Source: an uncultured Bacteroidota bacterium
Lineage (GTDB): Bacteria; Bacteroidota; Bacteroidia; Flavobacteriales; Flavobacteriaceae
NCBI GenBank assembly: GCA_902635895.1
Contig: CACPPV010000004.1
Span: 1-64,000, forward strand
DNA: 64,000 nucleotides
Direction: 5' to 3'
The notes below the pieces were generated by a model, which made no database searches, was not told the DNA's origin, and saw only the letters and a program-made list of their open reading frames with translations. Position 1 is the first letter of the stretch. The number at the start of each line of letters is the position of its first letter. Shown here one piece after another: positions 1 to 9,527 of this stretch. The position numbers and the translations under genes were made by a program.

Positions 1-106
1 ATCTAATAATTATTAAAATGGATTAACTTATTTTTTTTTATCATTAATCAAGAAAAATATAGGACAAACATTTTAAATAGTTAATTAAAATGTGTTTTAA
101 AAAAAG

Positions 107-138
107 AAAAATGCCCAGTTTTAGGAACTGAGCATTTT
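107..138. terminator. Hairpin, probable intrinsic terminator
   Basis: AAAATGC-c-CAGTT/loop/AACTG-a-GCATTTT stem with flanking A/T tracts. Confidence 0.6.
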
Positions 139-207
139 AACAACAACTAACCAAAAATATTATGTATTAAATTATTTACATTAACCGTGCCAAACTTTAT
201 TTTTTGG

Positions 208-1107
208 TTAGAAAATTTCTTTATAATTGAAAATTGTAGAGAAACCTTTTTTAGAAAAGTAGTCCTTTGAATCAAGAGGTCCTGCAGCTAAAATAAAATC
301 TCCTCCCCAAGCACCTAAACTTTTTATTTTCCCATCGTAATCATTAAAATACTTTCTTTGAATTAACTCTTTCCCTATCGTTTTAGAAATAATTAATTCA
401 TGTTCCGATATACATTTTTGAAAATCTTCTAAGTTTTTGGCGTTGATAAATCTTGTTGTTAATTCGGAAATTTTTCTAACTAAACTTTCATCAATTTTAA
501 GATTGGAAAAAGTATCAACTTCAACATTACTATCTTGTTTTTTATTAAGATAAACGAAAAATAAGTGGTCTTTAAAATTTGGATTGAATTTTACCTGCTT
601 TACATTAGGCTTATTATTGATTAATTTATAAATCAAAGGTTTTTCAGAATTTGCACAGGCAATGTCATAACCGCTTCCCTTAAAGTTATTCCACAAAAGC
701 TCATAGGGATCAATTTTGGCCCATAAGGCAATATTGTTGATAAGTGTAGATGAGGTCCCCAAACCCCAATTAGTTTCAAAATTTAATGAAGTTGTAACTT
801 CTCCACCTTGATTTTTTTGTAAGAATTCTGAATTTATATTTCTAGCTGATCTTAAGATTTTCTGTAAGTTAAGACTGTACTTGTTTTTATCGCTAATTAT
901 TGAAATATTATTTAGATCAAAAAGAACTTCAATCCAAACTTGATTATGACTATCTAAACTTATCCATTTTAATTTGTTTGATGTGTTGTATTTAAATTCT
1001 AAATTTTGTTTAAATTTTGTTGGGATTGCAAATGATTTAGCGCCCTTTAGTACAAAATATTCTCCTGTTATTAATAATTTTCCAGGGCTAGATACTTTAA
1101 AATCCAT
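208..1107 (-). CDS. GYDIA-family GHMP kinase (possible mevalonate-pathway kinase)
   Basis: SPGKLLITGEYFVLKGA N-terminus, GLGTSST motif, literal GSGYDIA motif; abuts HMG-CoA reductase. Confidence 0.85.
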   Translation of the reverse strand: MDFKVSSPGKLLITGEYFVLKGAKSFAIPTKFKQNLEFKYNTSNKLKWISLDSHNQVWIEVLFDLNNISIISDKNKYSLNLQKILRSARNINSEFLQKNQGGEVTTSLNFETNWGLGTSSTLINNIALWAKIDPYELLWNNFKGSGYDIACANSEKPLIYKLINNKPNVKQVKFNPNFKDHLFFVYLNKKQDSNVEVDTFSNLKIDESLVRKISELTTRFINAKNLEDFQKCISEHELIISKTIGKELIQRKYFNDYDGKIKSLGAWGGDFILAAGPLDSKDYFSKKGFSTIFNYKEIF

Positions 1108-2430
1108 TTATCTAAGCTTTTCAAGTTCTTTTTTTACAGCGCTGAATGAAACTGTATTTTTTTTAAAAAAATTAATTAGTTTATTTTTTTCATTCTCTGA
1201 GGCATTTAAGGAATTTAAAATATTTATCAGATGCATTTTCATATGTCCTTTTTGAATTCCAGTAGTAATAAGAGAATCTAATGCTCCAAAGTTTTGAGCT
1301 AATCCTGCGACTGCAACAATTTTCATTAATTCTTTTGCGTCAGGATTTTTTAATAATTCTAGAGACCATTTAACTAGGGGATGAAGATTAGTAATTCCTC
1401 CAACAGTTCCCAATGCCAGTGGGATTTCAATCCAAAACTTGAAAGTATTGTTTTCAACACAGGCATCTGTTAGGCTTTTATAAATTCCAGTTTTGCCTGC
1501 ATAAGCATGAACACCAGCTTCTATCGCTCTAAAATCGTTTCCAGTTGCAATAACTACAGCATCAACTCCGTTCATTATTCCTTTATTGTGTGTTACTGCT
1601 CTACTGGTTTGTGTTTTTGCAATGTTGATGGCTTGTATAAATTTATCTGTATACTCTTTTCCGCTAAGACCACCAGTTTGATCAATTTCGCTTAAATCGC
1701 AACTAACTTCAGCTTTTACTAAACACTCAGGTACGTAATTTGATAAAATACTCATAATGATATCGAGCGAGTAATCAGAATTAGTAATGTCTAAACAATT
1801 TTTTATTTCATTTTTTAAAGTTGAAGCAAATTGCTCAAGACACGAGTTTATGAAATTTGCCCCCATTGAATCAACAGTGTCAAATACAGCATTTATTTGA
1901 AAGTAGTTGTCAATATCATGTGTTTTGTCTATTAGTTCAATATCTAAAATACCACCACCTCTTTTCTTCATGTTAGAGGAAATTTCTTTACAATCTTCAA
2001 AAAATTTTGATCGGTTTTCTTTAAAAAATTTCTCAAGTTTAGATTTATCCCCTTTAAAAATAAAATGAACTTGACCAGTTTTTTTTAAACTTATAATTGA
2101 AGTCTTGAATCCACCTTTATTTCTCCAAAACTTAGCAGCTTTACAAGCAGCAGCAACAACTGAACTTTCTTCAATAACCATTGGAATAGTATAATCATTA
2201 TTGTCAATTAAAAAGTTTGGTGCTACTCCAATAGGAAGATAAAAGTTTGAAATGGTATTTTCAGTAAATTCATCATGAATTTTTTGTAAAGAACTATCAG
2301 AATTCCAGTATTTATTTAGGATTTCATTTGAATTATTATTGAAATAATTTTCTTTCAACCATTTTATTTTTTCTTCTTTGGTTTTTTTAGAAAATCCTTC
2401 AACTTTATTTTTGACATTCTTTCTATTCAT
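1108..2430 (-). CDS. mvaA: Hydroxymethylglutaryl-CoA reductase (class II/degradative type)
   Basis: EESSVVAAACKAAKFW, NKGIMNGVDAVVIATGND, LGTVGGITNLHP motifs. Confidence 0.9.
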   Translation of the reverse strand: MNRKNVKNKVEGFSKKTKEEKIKWLKENYFNNNSNEILNKYWNSDSSLQKIHDEFTENTISNFYLPIGVAPNFLIDNNDYTIPMVIEESSVVAAACKAAKFWRNKGGFKTSIISLKKTGQVHFIFKGDKSKLEKFFKENRSKFFEDCKEISSNMKKRGGGILDIELIDKTHDIDNYFQINAVFDTVDSMGANFINSCLEQFASTLKNEIKNCLDITNSDYSLDIIMSILSNYVPECLVKAEVSCDLSEIDQTGGLSGKEYTDKFIQAINIAKTQTSRAVTHNKGIMNGVDAVVIATGNDFRAIEAGVHAYAGKTGIYKSLTDACVENNTFKFWIEIPLALGTVGGITNLHPLVKWSLELLKNPDAKELMKIVAVAGLAQNFGALDSLITTGIQKGHMKMHLINILNSLNASENEKNKLINFFKKNTVSFSAVKKELEKLR

Positions 2431-2505
2431 GCTTCAAAGATAGTTAATGTATCAATCAAGTTCTTTCAATTTTTTTAATTTAGTTAAACCGTCAACAATA
2501 ATATT

Positions 2506-4029
2506 ATGAAAAGCAAAGCATATTTTTTTGTTCTTTTATTTTTCTTTTTAATATCGTGCAATAACAACACTAAACAATATAATAAGCCAAACATTATTTA
2601 CATTTTGGCTGATGATCTAGGTTATGGTGAGTTGGGAAAATATGGACAAAAGTTTATTGAAACACCCAACATTGATAATTTAGCTAAAAACGGAATGACA
2701 TTTACTAATCATTATACGGGTGCACCTGTATGTGCTCCAGCAAGAAGTGTTCTAATGACAGGAAAACATTCTGGAAATACTCACATAAGAGCAAATGGTG
2801 AGTGGGCAGAAAGAGGAAATGTTTGGAGTTTTAAAGCAATGTTCGATGATCCAAATTTAGAGGGTCAAAGACCTCTTTTAGATTCCATAATAACTGTAGC
2901 TCAAGTTCTTAAAAAAAATGGATACAAAACGGGAATGGTTGGAAAGTGGGGCTTGGGTGCCCCAAACACTAACAGTATTCCAAATAAAAAAGGATTTGAT
3001 TTTTTTTATGGTTACAATTGCCAAAGACAAGCTCATACATATTATCCGACTCACCTTTGGAAAAATGAAAAAAGACACATATTAAATAATTTCATAGTTA
3101 CAAAACAGGAAGGTTTGGGGGATCTTGATCCTTTAAGTGATATTTCTTATAAGAAATATAATCAACAAGACTACGCTCCAACTCTAATGCATAATGAAGC
3201 TCTAAGTTTTATAACAAAAAATAAAAATTCACCATTCTTTTTGTATTATGCTTCACCAATACCTCACTTACCTTTGCAAGCTCCTGAAAAATGGGTCAAT
3301 TATTACAGAGAAAAGTTTGGTCAAGAAAAACCTTACACAGGAAAGTCCTATTACCCAAATATGACACCTAAAGCCACTTATGCTGCTATGATCTCTTATT
3401 TAGATGAGCAAGTTGGTGAACTTGTAGAAAAACTGAAGGAAATAAATCAGTATGAAAACACACTTATAATTTTCACAAGTGATAATGGACCAACATGGGT
3501 AGATCATGTTGATTATAACTTTTTTAATAGTACTGGAAAATTTGTTAATTCAAGATTTACAATGAAAGGTAGTGTTCAAGAGGGCGGAATAAGAGTTCCT
3601 ATGATTGCTTCTTGGCCAAAAAAAATAAAACCCAGTTCAAGTTCCAATCATATTTCTGCATTCTACGATTTTTTTGCAACAGCTTGTGAGATTGCTGGAG
3701 ATAAAAATTGTGAAGAAACAGATGGAATTAGTTTTTTACCAGAACTATTAGGTTTAAAACAAACAAAACACGATTATTTATATTGGGAGTATCCAGCTAG
3801 TAAAGGACTTCAGGCAATTCGAATGGGAAAATGGAAAGGAATAAAAAGAAATTTGTTTAAAACAAATTCAAAACTTGAATTGTATGATTTAGACATGGAT
3901 GAAAAAGAATTGAATGATGTTGCTAATTTAAACCCAAAAGTAGTTGATCAAATGGAAGCGAAATTAAAAGAAGCTCACAGTACACCTTTTTTGAACGAAT
4001 TTATAATTCCCAATTTAGAACAAGATTAG
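2506..4029 (+). CDS. Sulfatase (S1/arylsulfatase-like), lipoprotein
   Basis: Lipobox LISC; NIIYILADDLGYGELG; C-A-P-A-R sulfatase motif (formylglycine site); FTSDNGPTW. Confidence 0.88.
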   Translation: MKSKAYFFVLLFFFLISCNNNTKQYNKPNIIYILADDLGYGELGKYGQKFIETPNIDNLAKNGMTFTNHYTGAPVCAPARSVLMTGKHSGNTHIRANGEWAERGNVWSFKAMFDDPNLEGQRPLLDSIITVAQVLKKNGYKTGMVGKWGLGAPNTNSIPNKKGFDFFYGYNCQRQAHTYYPTHLWKNEKRHILNNFIVTKQEGLGDLDPLSDISYKKYNQQDYAPTLMHNEALSFITKNKNSPFFLYYASPIPHLPLQAPEKWVNYYREKFGQEKPYTGKSYYPNMTPKATYAAMISYLDEQVGELVEKLKEINQYENTLIIFTSDNGPTWVDHVDYNFFNSTGKFVNSRFTMKGSVQEGGIRVPMIASWPKKIKPSSSSNHISAFYDFFATACEIAGDKNCEETDGISFLPELLGLKQTKHDYLYWEYPASKGLQAIRMGKWKGIKRNLFKTNSKLELYDLDMDEKELNDVANLNPKVVDQMEAKLKEAHSTPFLNEFIIPNLEQD

Positions 4030-5094
4030 ATGATATCTAAAGCTCCTGCAAGAATTTGTTTGTTTGGTGATCATCAAGATTATTTGGGACTACCTGTGAT
4101 TGCTTGTGCCATAGATAAATACTTGACAGTATCTGGAAATCCTAACCAAACTGATCTTTTAAATTTTGATTTAATTGATTTGAATAGAATTAGATCTATA
4201 AATATTAATAGTGATTTGTCACAAATTGAAAAAGGAGATCATATTTTGTTTGTTTTAAAGACCTTAAAAAATCATGGGGTTATTATTAGTAAAGGATATG
4301 ATATAAAAATAAAAAGCGAAATTTTTATTAATGCTGGCATATCAAGTTCATCAGCTTTAATTGTTGCTTTAATTAATTTTTTTTTAAAGATTTATATTCC
4401 TGAGAAAGTCAGTGCTAAATACATTTCTGAATTAGCATATGAAAGTGAAGTTTTACAGCAAGGAGGCTCTGGAGGAAAAATGGATCAGTATTCAATATCA
4501 AATGGAAATACAATTTTTTTAGAAACTGGGGTTAACAATAGTTTTAAAAAAATAAAATCACCATTCAAAAATTTTATAATAGCAAATTCTGGAGTTAAAA
4601 AACATACGGATGAAATACTTTCTAAACTAAAGATCAAGACAGTTGATGCTATAAAAAACATCTATAATTACTATCCAACTCTTAAATTATGTGAAATAAA
4701 AGAGAGTCAAGTAAATAATTTTAGAAAATTAATTGATCAAAAGTCTTTTCAATATTTTAAAGCGGCAATTATAAATCATTCAATTACATTAGATGCACTG
4801 TCTGAGCTCGAAAAAGATAACCCTGATTTAATTAAGTTGGGAAAATTAATGATTAAACATCACAATGTTTTAAAAAATAAACTTTGCATAACTGTTCCTA
4901 AAATAGATAGAATGATTGACTCAGTCAAAAAAAATGGAGCATACGGATATAAAATAATTGGTTCAGGAGGAGGAGGTTCAATATTAATTTTAGCCGAAAA
5001 CAAGTTTCAACAAAAAATTATAAGTGATCTAAAAAAAATGGGAGTTAATGAGATTGTAAAATCTAATGAGTCACCTGGAATACTTGATCTATAA
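4030..5094 (+). CDS. GHMP kinase, galactokinase/amino-sugar kinase-like
   Basis: APARICLFGDHQDYLGLPV, GISSSSALIVAL, GSGGGGSILIL motifs. Confidence 0.75.
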   Translation: MISKAPARICLFGDHQDYLGLPVIACAIDKYLTVSGNPNQTDLLNFDLIDLNRIRSININSDLSQIEKGDHILFVLKTLKNHGVIISKGYDIKIKSEIFINAGISSSSALIVALINFFLKIYIPEKVSAKYISELAYESEVLQQGGSGGKMDQYSISNGNTIFLETGVNNSFKKIKSPFKNFIIANSGVKKHTDEILSKLKIKTVDAIKNIYNYYPTLKLCEIKESQVNNFRKLIDQKSFQYFKAAIINHSITLDALSELEKDNPDLIKLGKLMIKHHNVLKNKLCITVPKIDRMIDSVKKNGAYGYKIIGSGGGGSILILAENKFQQKIISDLKKMGVNEIVKSNESPGILDL

Positions 5095-5167
5095 ATATTT
5101 CAATTTTATCTATTTATGAAAATTCCTAAAATTTAAATAACTAAATTTATTTTAACAACTAATAATT

Positions 5168-6982
5168 ATGATTGAACTTTCAATATTAGATATTTCAATA
5201 ATTGTAGCATTCTTTTCAACAACTTTATTGATTGGATTTTATGTTTCAAAAAAATCTTCGTCCAGTTCATCAGAATATTTTCTTTCTGGAAGAAGCATGC
5301 CCTGGTGGCTTTTGGGAATTTCTATGGTTGCTACAACTTTTTCCACTGACACACCAAACTTAGTGACTGATATTGTTAGGAATAATGGTGTTTCAGGGAA
5401 TTGGGTTTGGTGGGCCTTTCTTTTGACTGGCTTGTTGACGGTTTTTGTCTATGCAAAATTGTGGAGAAGATCCGAGGTTTCAACAGATATGGAGTTTTAT
5501 GAATTAAGGTATAGTGGTTGGGGAGGCAAGTTTTTAAGAGGTTTTAGAGCTGTTTATTTAGGCGTGATTTTTAATGTTATGGCAATGGCTGGAGTGACAC
5601 TTGCCGCAATAAAAATCGGAGAAATAATGTTAGGCTTAAATCCTTTGGAGACAATAATGTATGCAGGTACTATTACAGTTGTTTTTAGTACCGTTGGTGG
5701 ATTCAGAGGAGTTGTTTACACAGATTTTATTCTTTTTTTCGCTGCTATGGTAGGTTCAATAGGGGCAGCATATTATTTAGTTAACTTGCCCGAAGTAGGT
5801 GGAATTGAAAACTTAATTTCAAATGAGAGTATTTCAGAAAAACTGTCCATATTGCCAAGTTTCGATGATCCTGATTTGTATATTCCGTTATTATTGGTTC
5901 CATTAGCGGTTCAGTGGTGGAGCTCATGGTATCCTGGTGCTGAGCCGGGTGGAGGAGGATATATTGCTCAAAGAATGTTAGCAGCAAAAAACGAAAATCA
6001 TGCAATTGGAGCTACTTTTTTCTTTAATGTAATGCATTATGCATTAAGACCATGGCCATGGATAATTGTGGCTTTAGCCTCGCTGGTTGTTTTCCCTGAT
6101 ATCGCTTCTATACAAGATGCTTTTCCAAATATTTCACAGGATAAATTGGGACAAGATTTAGCATATCCTGCAATGTTAACTAAATTACCTTCTGGACTTC
6201 TTGGAATTGTTGTGGCTTCTTTGGGAGCTGCTTTCATGTCTACTATTTCCACACACTTGAATTGGGGGTCATCTTATATAGTTAACGATTTTTACAAACA
6301 ACAAATAAATAAAAATGCATCGGAAAGAGAACTTGTAAATGTTGGAAGGATTTCAACAGTAATTTTATTTGTATTAAGTTCTGTTTTTGCGTTACTACTC
6401 ACAAACTCCCTACAGCTTTTTGAAGTCATTTTAATGTTTGGAGCCGGTACGGGACTGATTTTTATTTTAAGATGGTTTTGGTGGAGAATAAACGCTTGGA
6501 GTGAAATTTCAGCAATGTTTGTTTCTGGATTTATTTCAATTATCCTAAATTTTACGTATCTCGGAGAGTTTTTATTTTCTGATTCAGGTTTATTTAAAAG
6601 TTACTACAAGTTTCCCTCCGTAGTAATACTTACAACACTAATTTGGTTAATGATAACTTATTTAACTGAACCTGATAAAACAGATTCATTGATAAAATTC
6701 TGTCAAAAAACTAATCCGGGAGGTCCAGGTTGGGAAAAAATCAGAAAAGAGGCTAAACTGCAAAACATAAGTTTTGACTCTGGAAATGATGATAAAACTT
6801 GGTCAGTTCCTTTAGGAATATTATGTATGTTATGCGGATGTCTTGCAATTTATTCTTTATTATTTTCTACAGGCTATTTTATTTATGGAGAATTAAATAA
6901 TGGAATATCATTTTTAATTATTGGAATTGTTTTTTCATTGGGATTAAAATATAATTGGAATAAACTTAATAAGTTAAATTAA
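5168..6982 (+). CDS. Sodium:solute symporter family (SSS) transporter
   Basis: YFLSGRSMPWWLLGISMVATTFSTDTPN and many hydrophobic TM segments. Confidence 0.88.
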   Translation: MIELSILDISIIVAFFSTTLLIGFYVSKKSSSSSSEYFLSGRSMPWWLLGISMVATTFSTDTPNLVTDIVRNNGVSGNWVWWAFLLTGLLTVFVYAKLWRRSEVSTDMEFYELRYSGWGGKFLRGFRAVYLGVIFNVMAMAGVTLAAIKIGEIMLGLNPLETIMYAGTITVVFSTVGGFRGVVYTDFILFFAAMVGSIGAAYYLVNLPEVGGIENLISNESISEKLSILPSFDDPDLYIPLLLVPLAVQWWSSWYPGAEPGGGGYIAQRMLAAKNENHAIGATFFFNVMHYALRPWPWIIVALASLVVFPDIASIQDAFPNISQDKLGQDLAYPAMLTKLPSGLLGIVVASLGAAFMSTISTHLNWGSSYIVNDFYKQQINKNASERELVNVGRISTVILFVLSSVFALLLTNSLQLFEVILMFGAGTGLIFILRWFWWRINAWSEISAMFVSGFISIILNFTYLGEFLFSDSGLFKSYYKFPSVVILTTLIWLMITYLTEPDKTDSLIKFCQKTNPGGPGWEKIRKEAKLQNISFDSGNDDKTWSVPLGILCMLCGCLAIYSLLFSTGYFIYGELNNGISFLIIGIVFSLGLKYNWNKLNKLN

Positions 6983-8884
6983 ATGAATATTAGTTATAAG
7001 TCTCCGGGAGCTTTAGAGGAAACTAGATTTGAAAAAATTCATAGTGTAATTTTTGATGATTCAAGAAATGCTTCTCTTGTTATTGCTCAAGAAATATCTA
7101 GTTTAATTAGAAATAAGCAAGAAAAAAACAAAAATTGTGTGCTAGGATTGGCTACTGGCTCATCGCCAATTTCTGTTTACCAAGAGTTGGTAAGAATGCA
7201 TAAAGAGGAAGGCCTCAGCTTTAAAAATGTAGTAACATTCAATTTAGATGAATACTACCCAATGTCTAAAGAAGATATTAATAGCTATCATTATTTTATG
7301 AATATTCATCTGTTTGATCATATTGATATTAAAAAAGAAAATATTCATATTCCAGACGGAACTGTAAAAAAAGAAGATATAAATGCTTATTGTGATGAGT
7401 ATGAAAAAAGAATATTAAATGAAGGAGGTTTAGATTTTCAGCTACTTGGAATTGGAAGAACTGGACATATTGGGTTTAATGAACCAGGATCTAACTATGG
7501 TTCTTTGACAAGGCTTGTGCATCTTGATTATTTAACTAGAAATGATGCTAGAAAATCTTTTTTTGGAATTGAAAATGTCCCAACAACAGCAATTACGATG
7601 GGTATTAGGACAATTAGAAAATCAAAAAGAATAGTATTAATGGCTTGGGGAAATAATAAGTCTCTAGTTGTTCAAAAAGCGATTGAGGGAAGAATAGATT
7701 CAAATCTTCCTGCAAGCTTTCTCCAAAACCATAAAAATGCAACATTTGTTTTAGATCAATCAGCATCTGAAAATCTTACAAGAATTAAATCACCTTGGAG
7801 AACCGGATTTTCTAAATGGAATGATGAGTTAAAAGCTAAAGCGGTAGCTTGGCTATGTGAAAAAACTGGAAAATCGATATTAAATTTAACAGAATCTGAC
7901 TACAACGAAAACAATTTATCTGAACTGTTATTATATAAATCTTACTATGATATAAATTTAGATTTTTACAAAAGACTTCATAGAGCTATTACCGGATGGC
8001 CTGGTGGAAAACCAGACTCGGATGATAAAGTAAGACCAGAAAGGTCTATGCCAATTAAAAAAAGAGTATTGATTTTTAGTCCTCACCCAGATGATGATGT
8101 AATTTCTATGGGGGGAACATTTGACAGACTTGTATCACAGGGACATGAAGTTCATGTTGCTTATCAAACTTCCGGAAATATTGCTGTCAGTAATTCTGAT
8201 GTCTTAAAATTTTTAGAAGTTATAAATTCTACTTTTCCAGACTGTAAATGTGAAAATGATGAATTAATTGAATTACTTAAGAATAATACAGATATTATAA
8301 ATCATTTAAGAGTTAGAGAAATTGCAGGAACAATAAGAGAAAAAGAATCTTTGGCAGCTACTAGGTTTATTGGAATTCCTGATAATCAAGTGCATTTTCT
8401 TAAACTTCCATTTTATGAGACAGGAACAGTTAAAAAAAATCCAGCATCTGAAAAAGATGTTAATATAATTTCTGAGATTATAACAAAAATAAAACCTCAT
8501 CAAATATATGCTGCTGGTGATTTAGCTGATCCACATGGAACTCATAAAGTTTGTTTAGATATTTTATTGGATTCTTTGCAAAAGCTGAAAGTAAAGTCGT
8601 TTATGAAAAACTGTTGGGTTTGGTTATATCGTGGCGCTTGGCATGAATGGCCAATTCACGAAATTGACATGGCTGTTCCAATGAGTCCAAATCAAGTCTT
8701 GAGAAAACGAAAAGCAATTTTCTATCATCAAACTCAGAAGGATAATGTTATGTTTCAGGGCGATGATAATAGAGAGTTTTGGGTAAGAGCTGAAGACAGG
8801 AATAGAGCAATTGCCAAAAAATTCAGAGATATTGGAATGTCTGATTACAGCGCTATAGAAACTTTTAAAAGACATCATTTTTAG
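6983..8884 (+). CDS. nagB: Glucosamine-6-phosphate deaminase fused to PIG-L/LmbE-type deacetylase domain
   Basis: LGLATGSSPISVYQEL, FNLDEYYP, GIGRTGHIGFNEPGS (NagB); C-terminal FSPHPDDDVISMGGT and DPHGTH (PIG-L). Confidence 0.9.
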   Translation: MNISYKSPGALEETRFEKIHSVIFDDSRNASLVIAQEISSLIRNKQEKNKNCVLGLATGSSPISVYQELVRMHKEEGLSFKNVVTFNLDEYYPMSKEDINSYHYFMNIHLFDHIDIKKENIHIPDGTVKKEDINAYCDEYEKRILNEGGLDFQLLGIGRTGHIGFNEPGSNYGSLTRLVHLDYLTRNDARKSFFGIENVPTTAITMGIRTIRKSKRIVLMAWGNNKSLVVQKAIEGRIDSNLPASFLQNHKNATFVLDQSASENLTRIKSPWRTGFSKWNDELKAKAVAWLCEKTGKSILNLTESDYNENNLSELLLYKSYYDINLDFYKRLHRAITGWPGGKPDSDDKVRPERSMPIKKRVLIFSPHPDDDVISMGGTFDRLVSQGHEVHVAYQTSGNIAVSNSDVLKFLEVINSTFPDCKCENDELIELLKNNTDIINHLRVREIAGTIREKESLAATRFIGIPDNQVHFLKLPFYETGTVKKNPASEKDVNIISEIITKIKPHQIYAAGDLADPHGTHKVCLDILLDSLQKLKVKSFMKNCWVWLYRGAWHEWPIHEIDMAVPMSPNQVLRKRKAIFYHQTQKDNVMFQGDDNREFWVRAEDRNRAIAKKFRDIGMSDYSAIETFKRHHF

Positions 8885-8897
8885 ATATCTTTCCTAA

Positions 8898-9521
8898 ATG
8901 CAAATTATAAAAGAAGTTTGTATTGACTCTTACGAAGATGCAGCTTTAGTAGAATCTAATGGTGCAGATAGAATTGAATTATGTTCTAGACTTGATCTTG
9001 ATGGCATAACTCCATCCAATGACCTTTTGTTACGTGTACATTCAGATTTAAAAATTCCAATTAGAGTGATGGTAAGACCTCATGGCAATGGTTTTATTTA
9101 TAATAAAAATCATATTAATGAAATGATAAATACAATTAAACTGTGTAAATCTTTAAATGTAGATGGAATAGTTATTGGATGCTTGAATGAATCGAACGAT
9201 TTGGATTATCATCAAATTAATTATTTAGCTGATTATGCAAAACCATTAAAAGTTATTATTCATAAAGCCATTGATTATTCTAATTCAGTATTAAGTTCAT
9301 TTAAAAATCTAATTTTAAACAAAAACATCAACGGAATATTGACCTCTGGTGGAGCTCAATTTGCATCAGATGGTTTAAAAACTCTAAAAAAAATGGTAGA
9401 TTTAGCTCCAGAAAATTTTGAGGTAATTTGCGCTGGTGGAATTACACACGAAAATTTTGATAAAATACATTTAGAATTAAATGCCAGATTTTACCATGGA
9501 AGAAAACTAATCAAATATTAA
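8898..9521 (+). CDS. cutC: CutC family protein
   Basis: ESNGADRIELCSRLDLDGITPS, VMVRPHGNGF, ILTSGGA motifs. Confidence 0.85.
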   Translation: MQIIKEVCIDSYEDAALVESNGADRIELCSRLDLDGITPSNDLLLRVHSDLKIPIRVMVRPHGNGFIYNKNHINEMINTIKLCKSLNVDGIVIGCLNESNDLDYHQINYLADYAKPLKVIIHKAIDYSNSVLSSFKNLILNKNINGILTSGGAQFASDGLKTLKKMVDLAPENFEVICAGGITHENFDKIHLELNARFYHGRKLIKY

Positions 9522-9527
9522 ATAATT

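Noticed and set aside
2719-2754. Sulfatase motif CAPAR instead of CxPSR as a possible inactivation
   Set aside because: C-x-P-x-R retains Cys, Pro and Arg; Ala at the Ser position is seen in sulfatases, so it is probably active.
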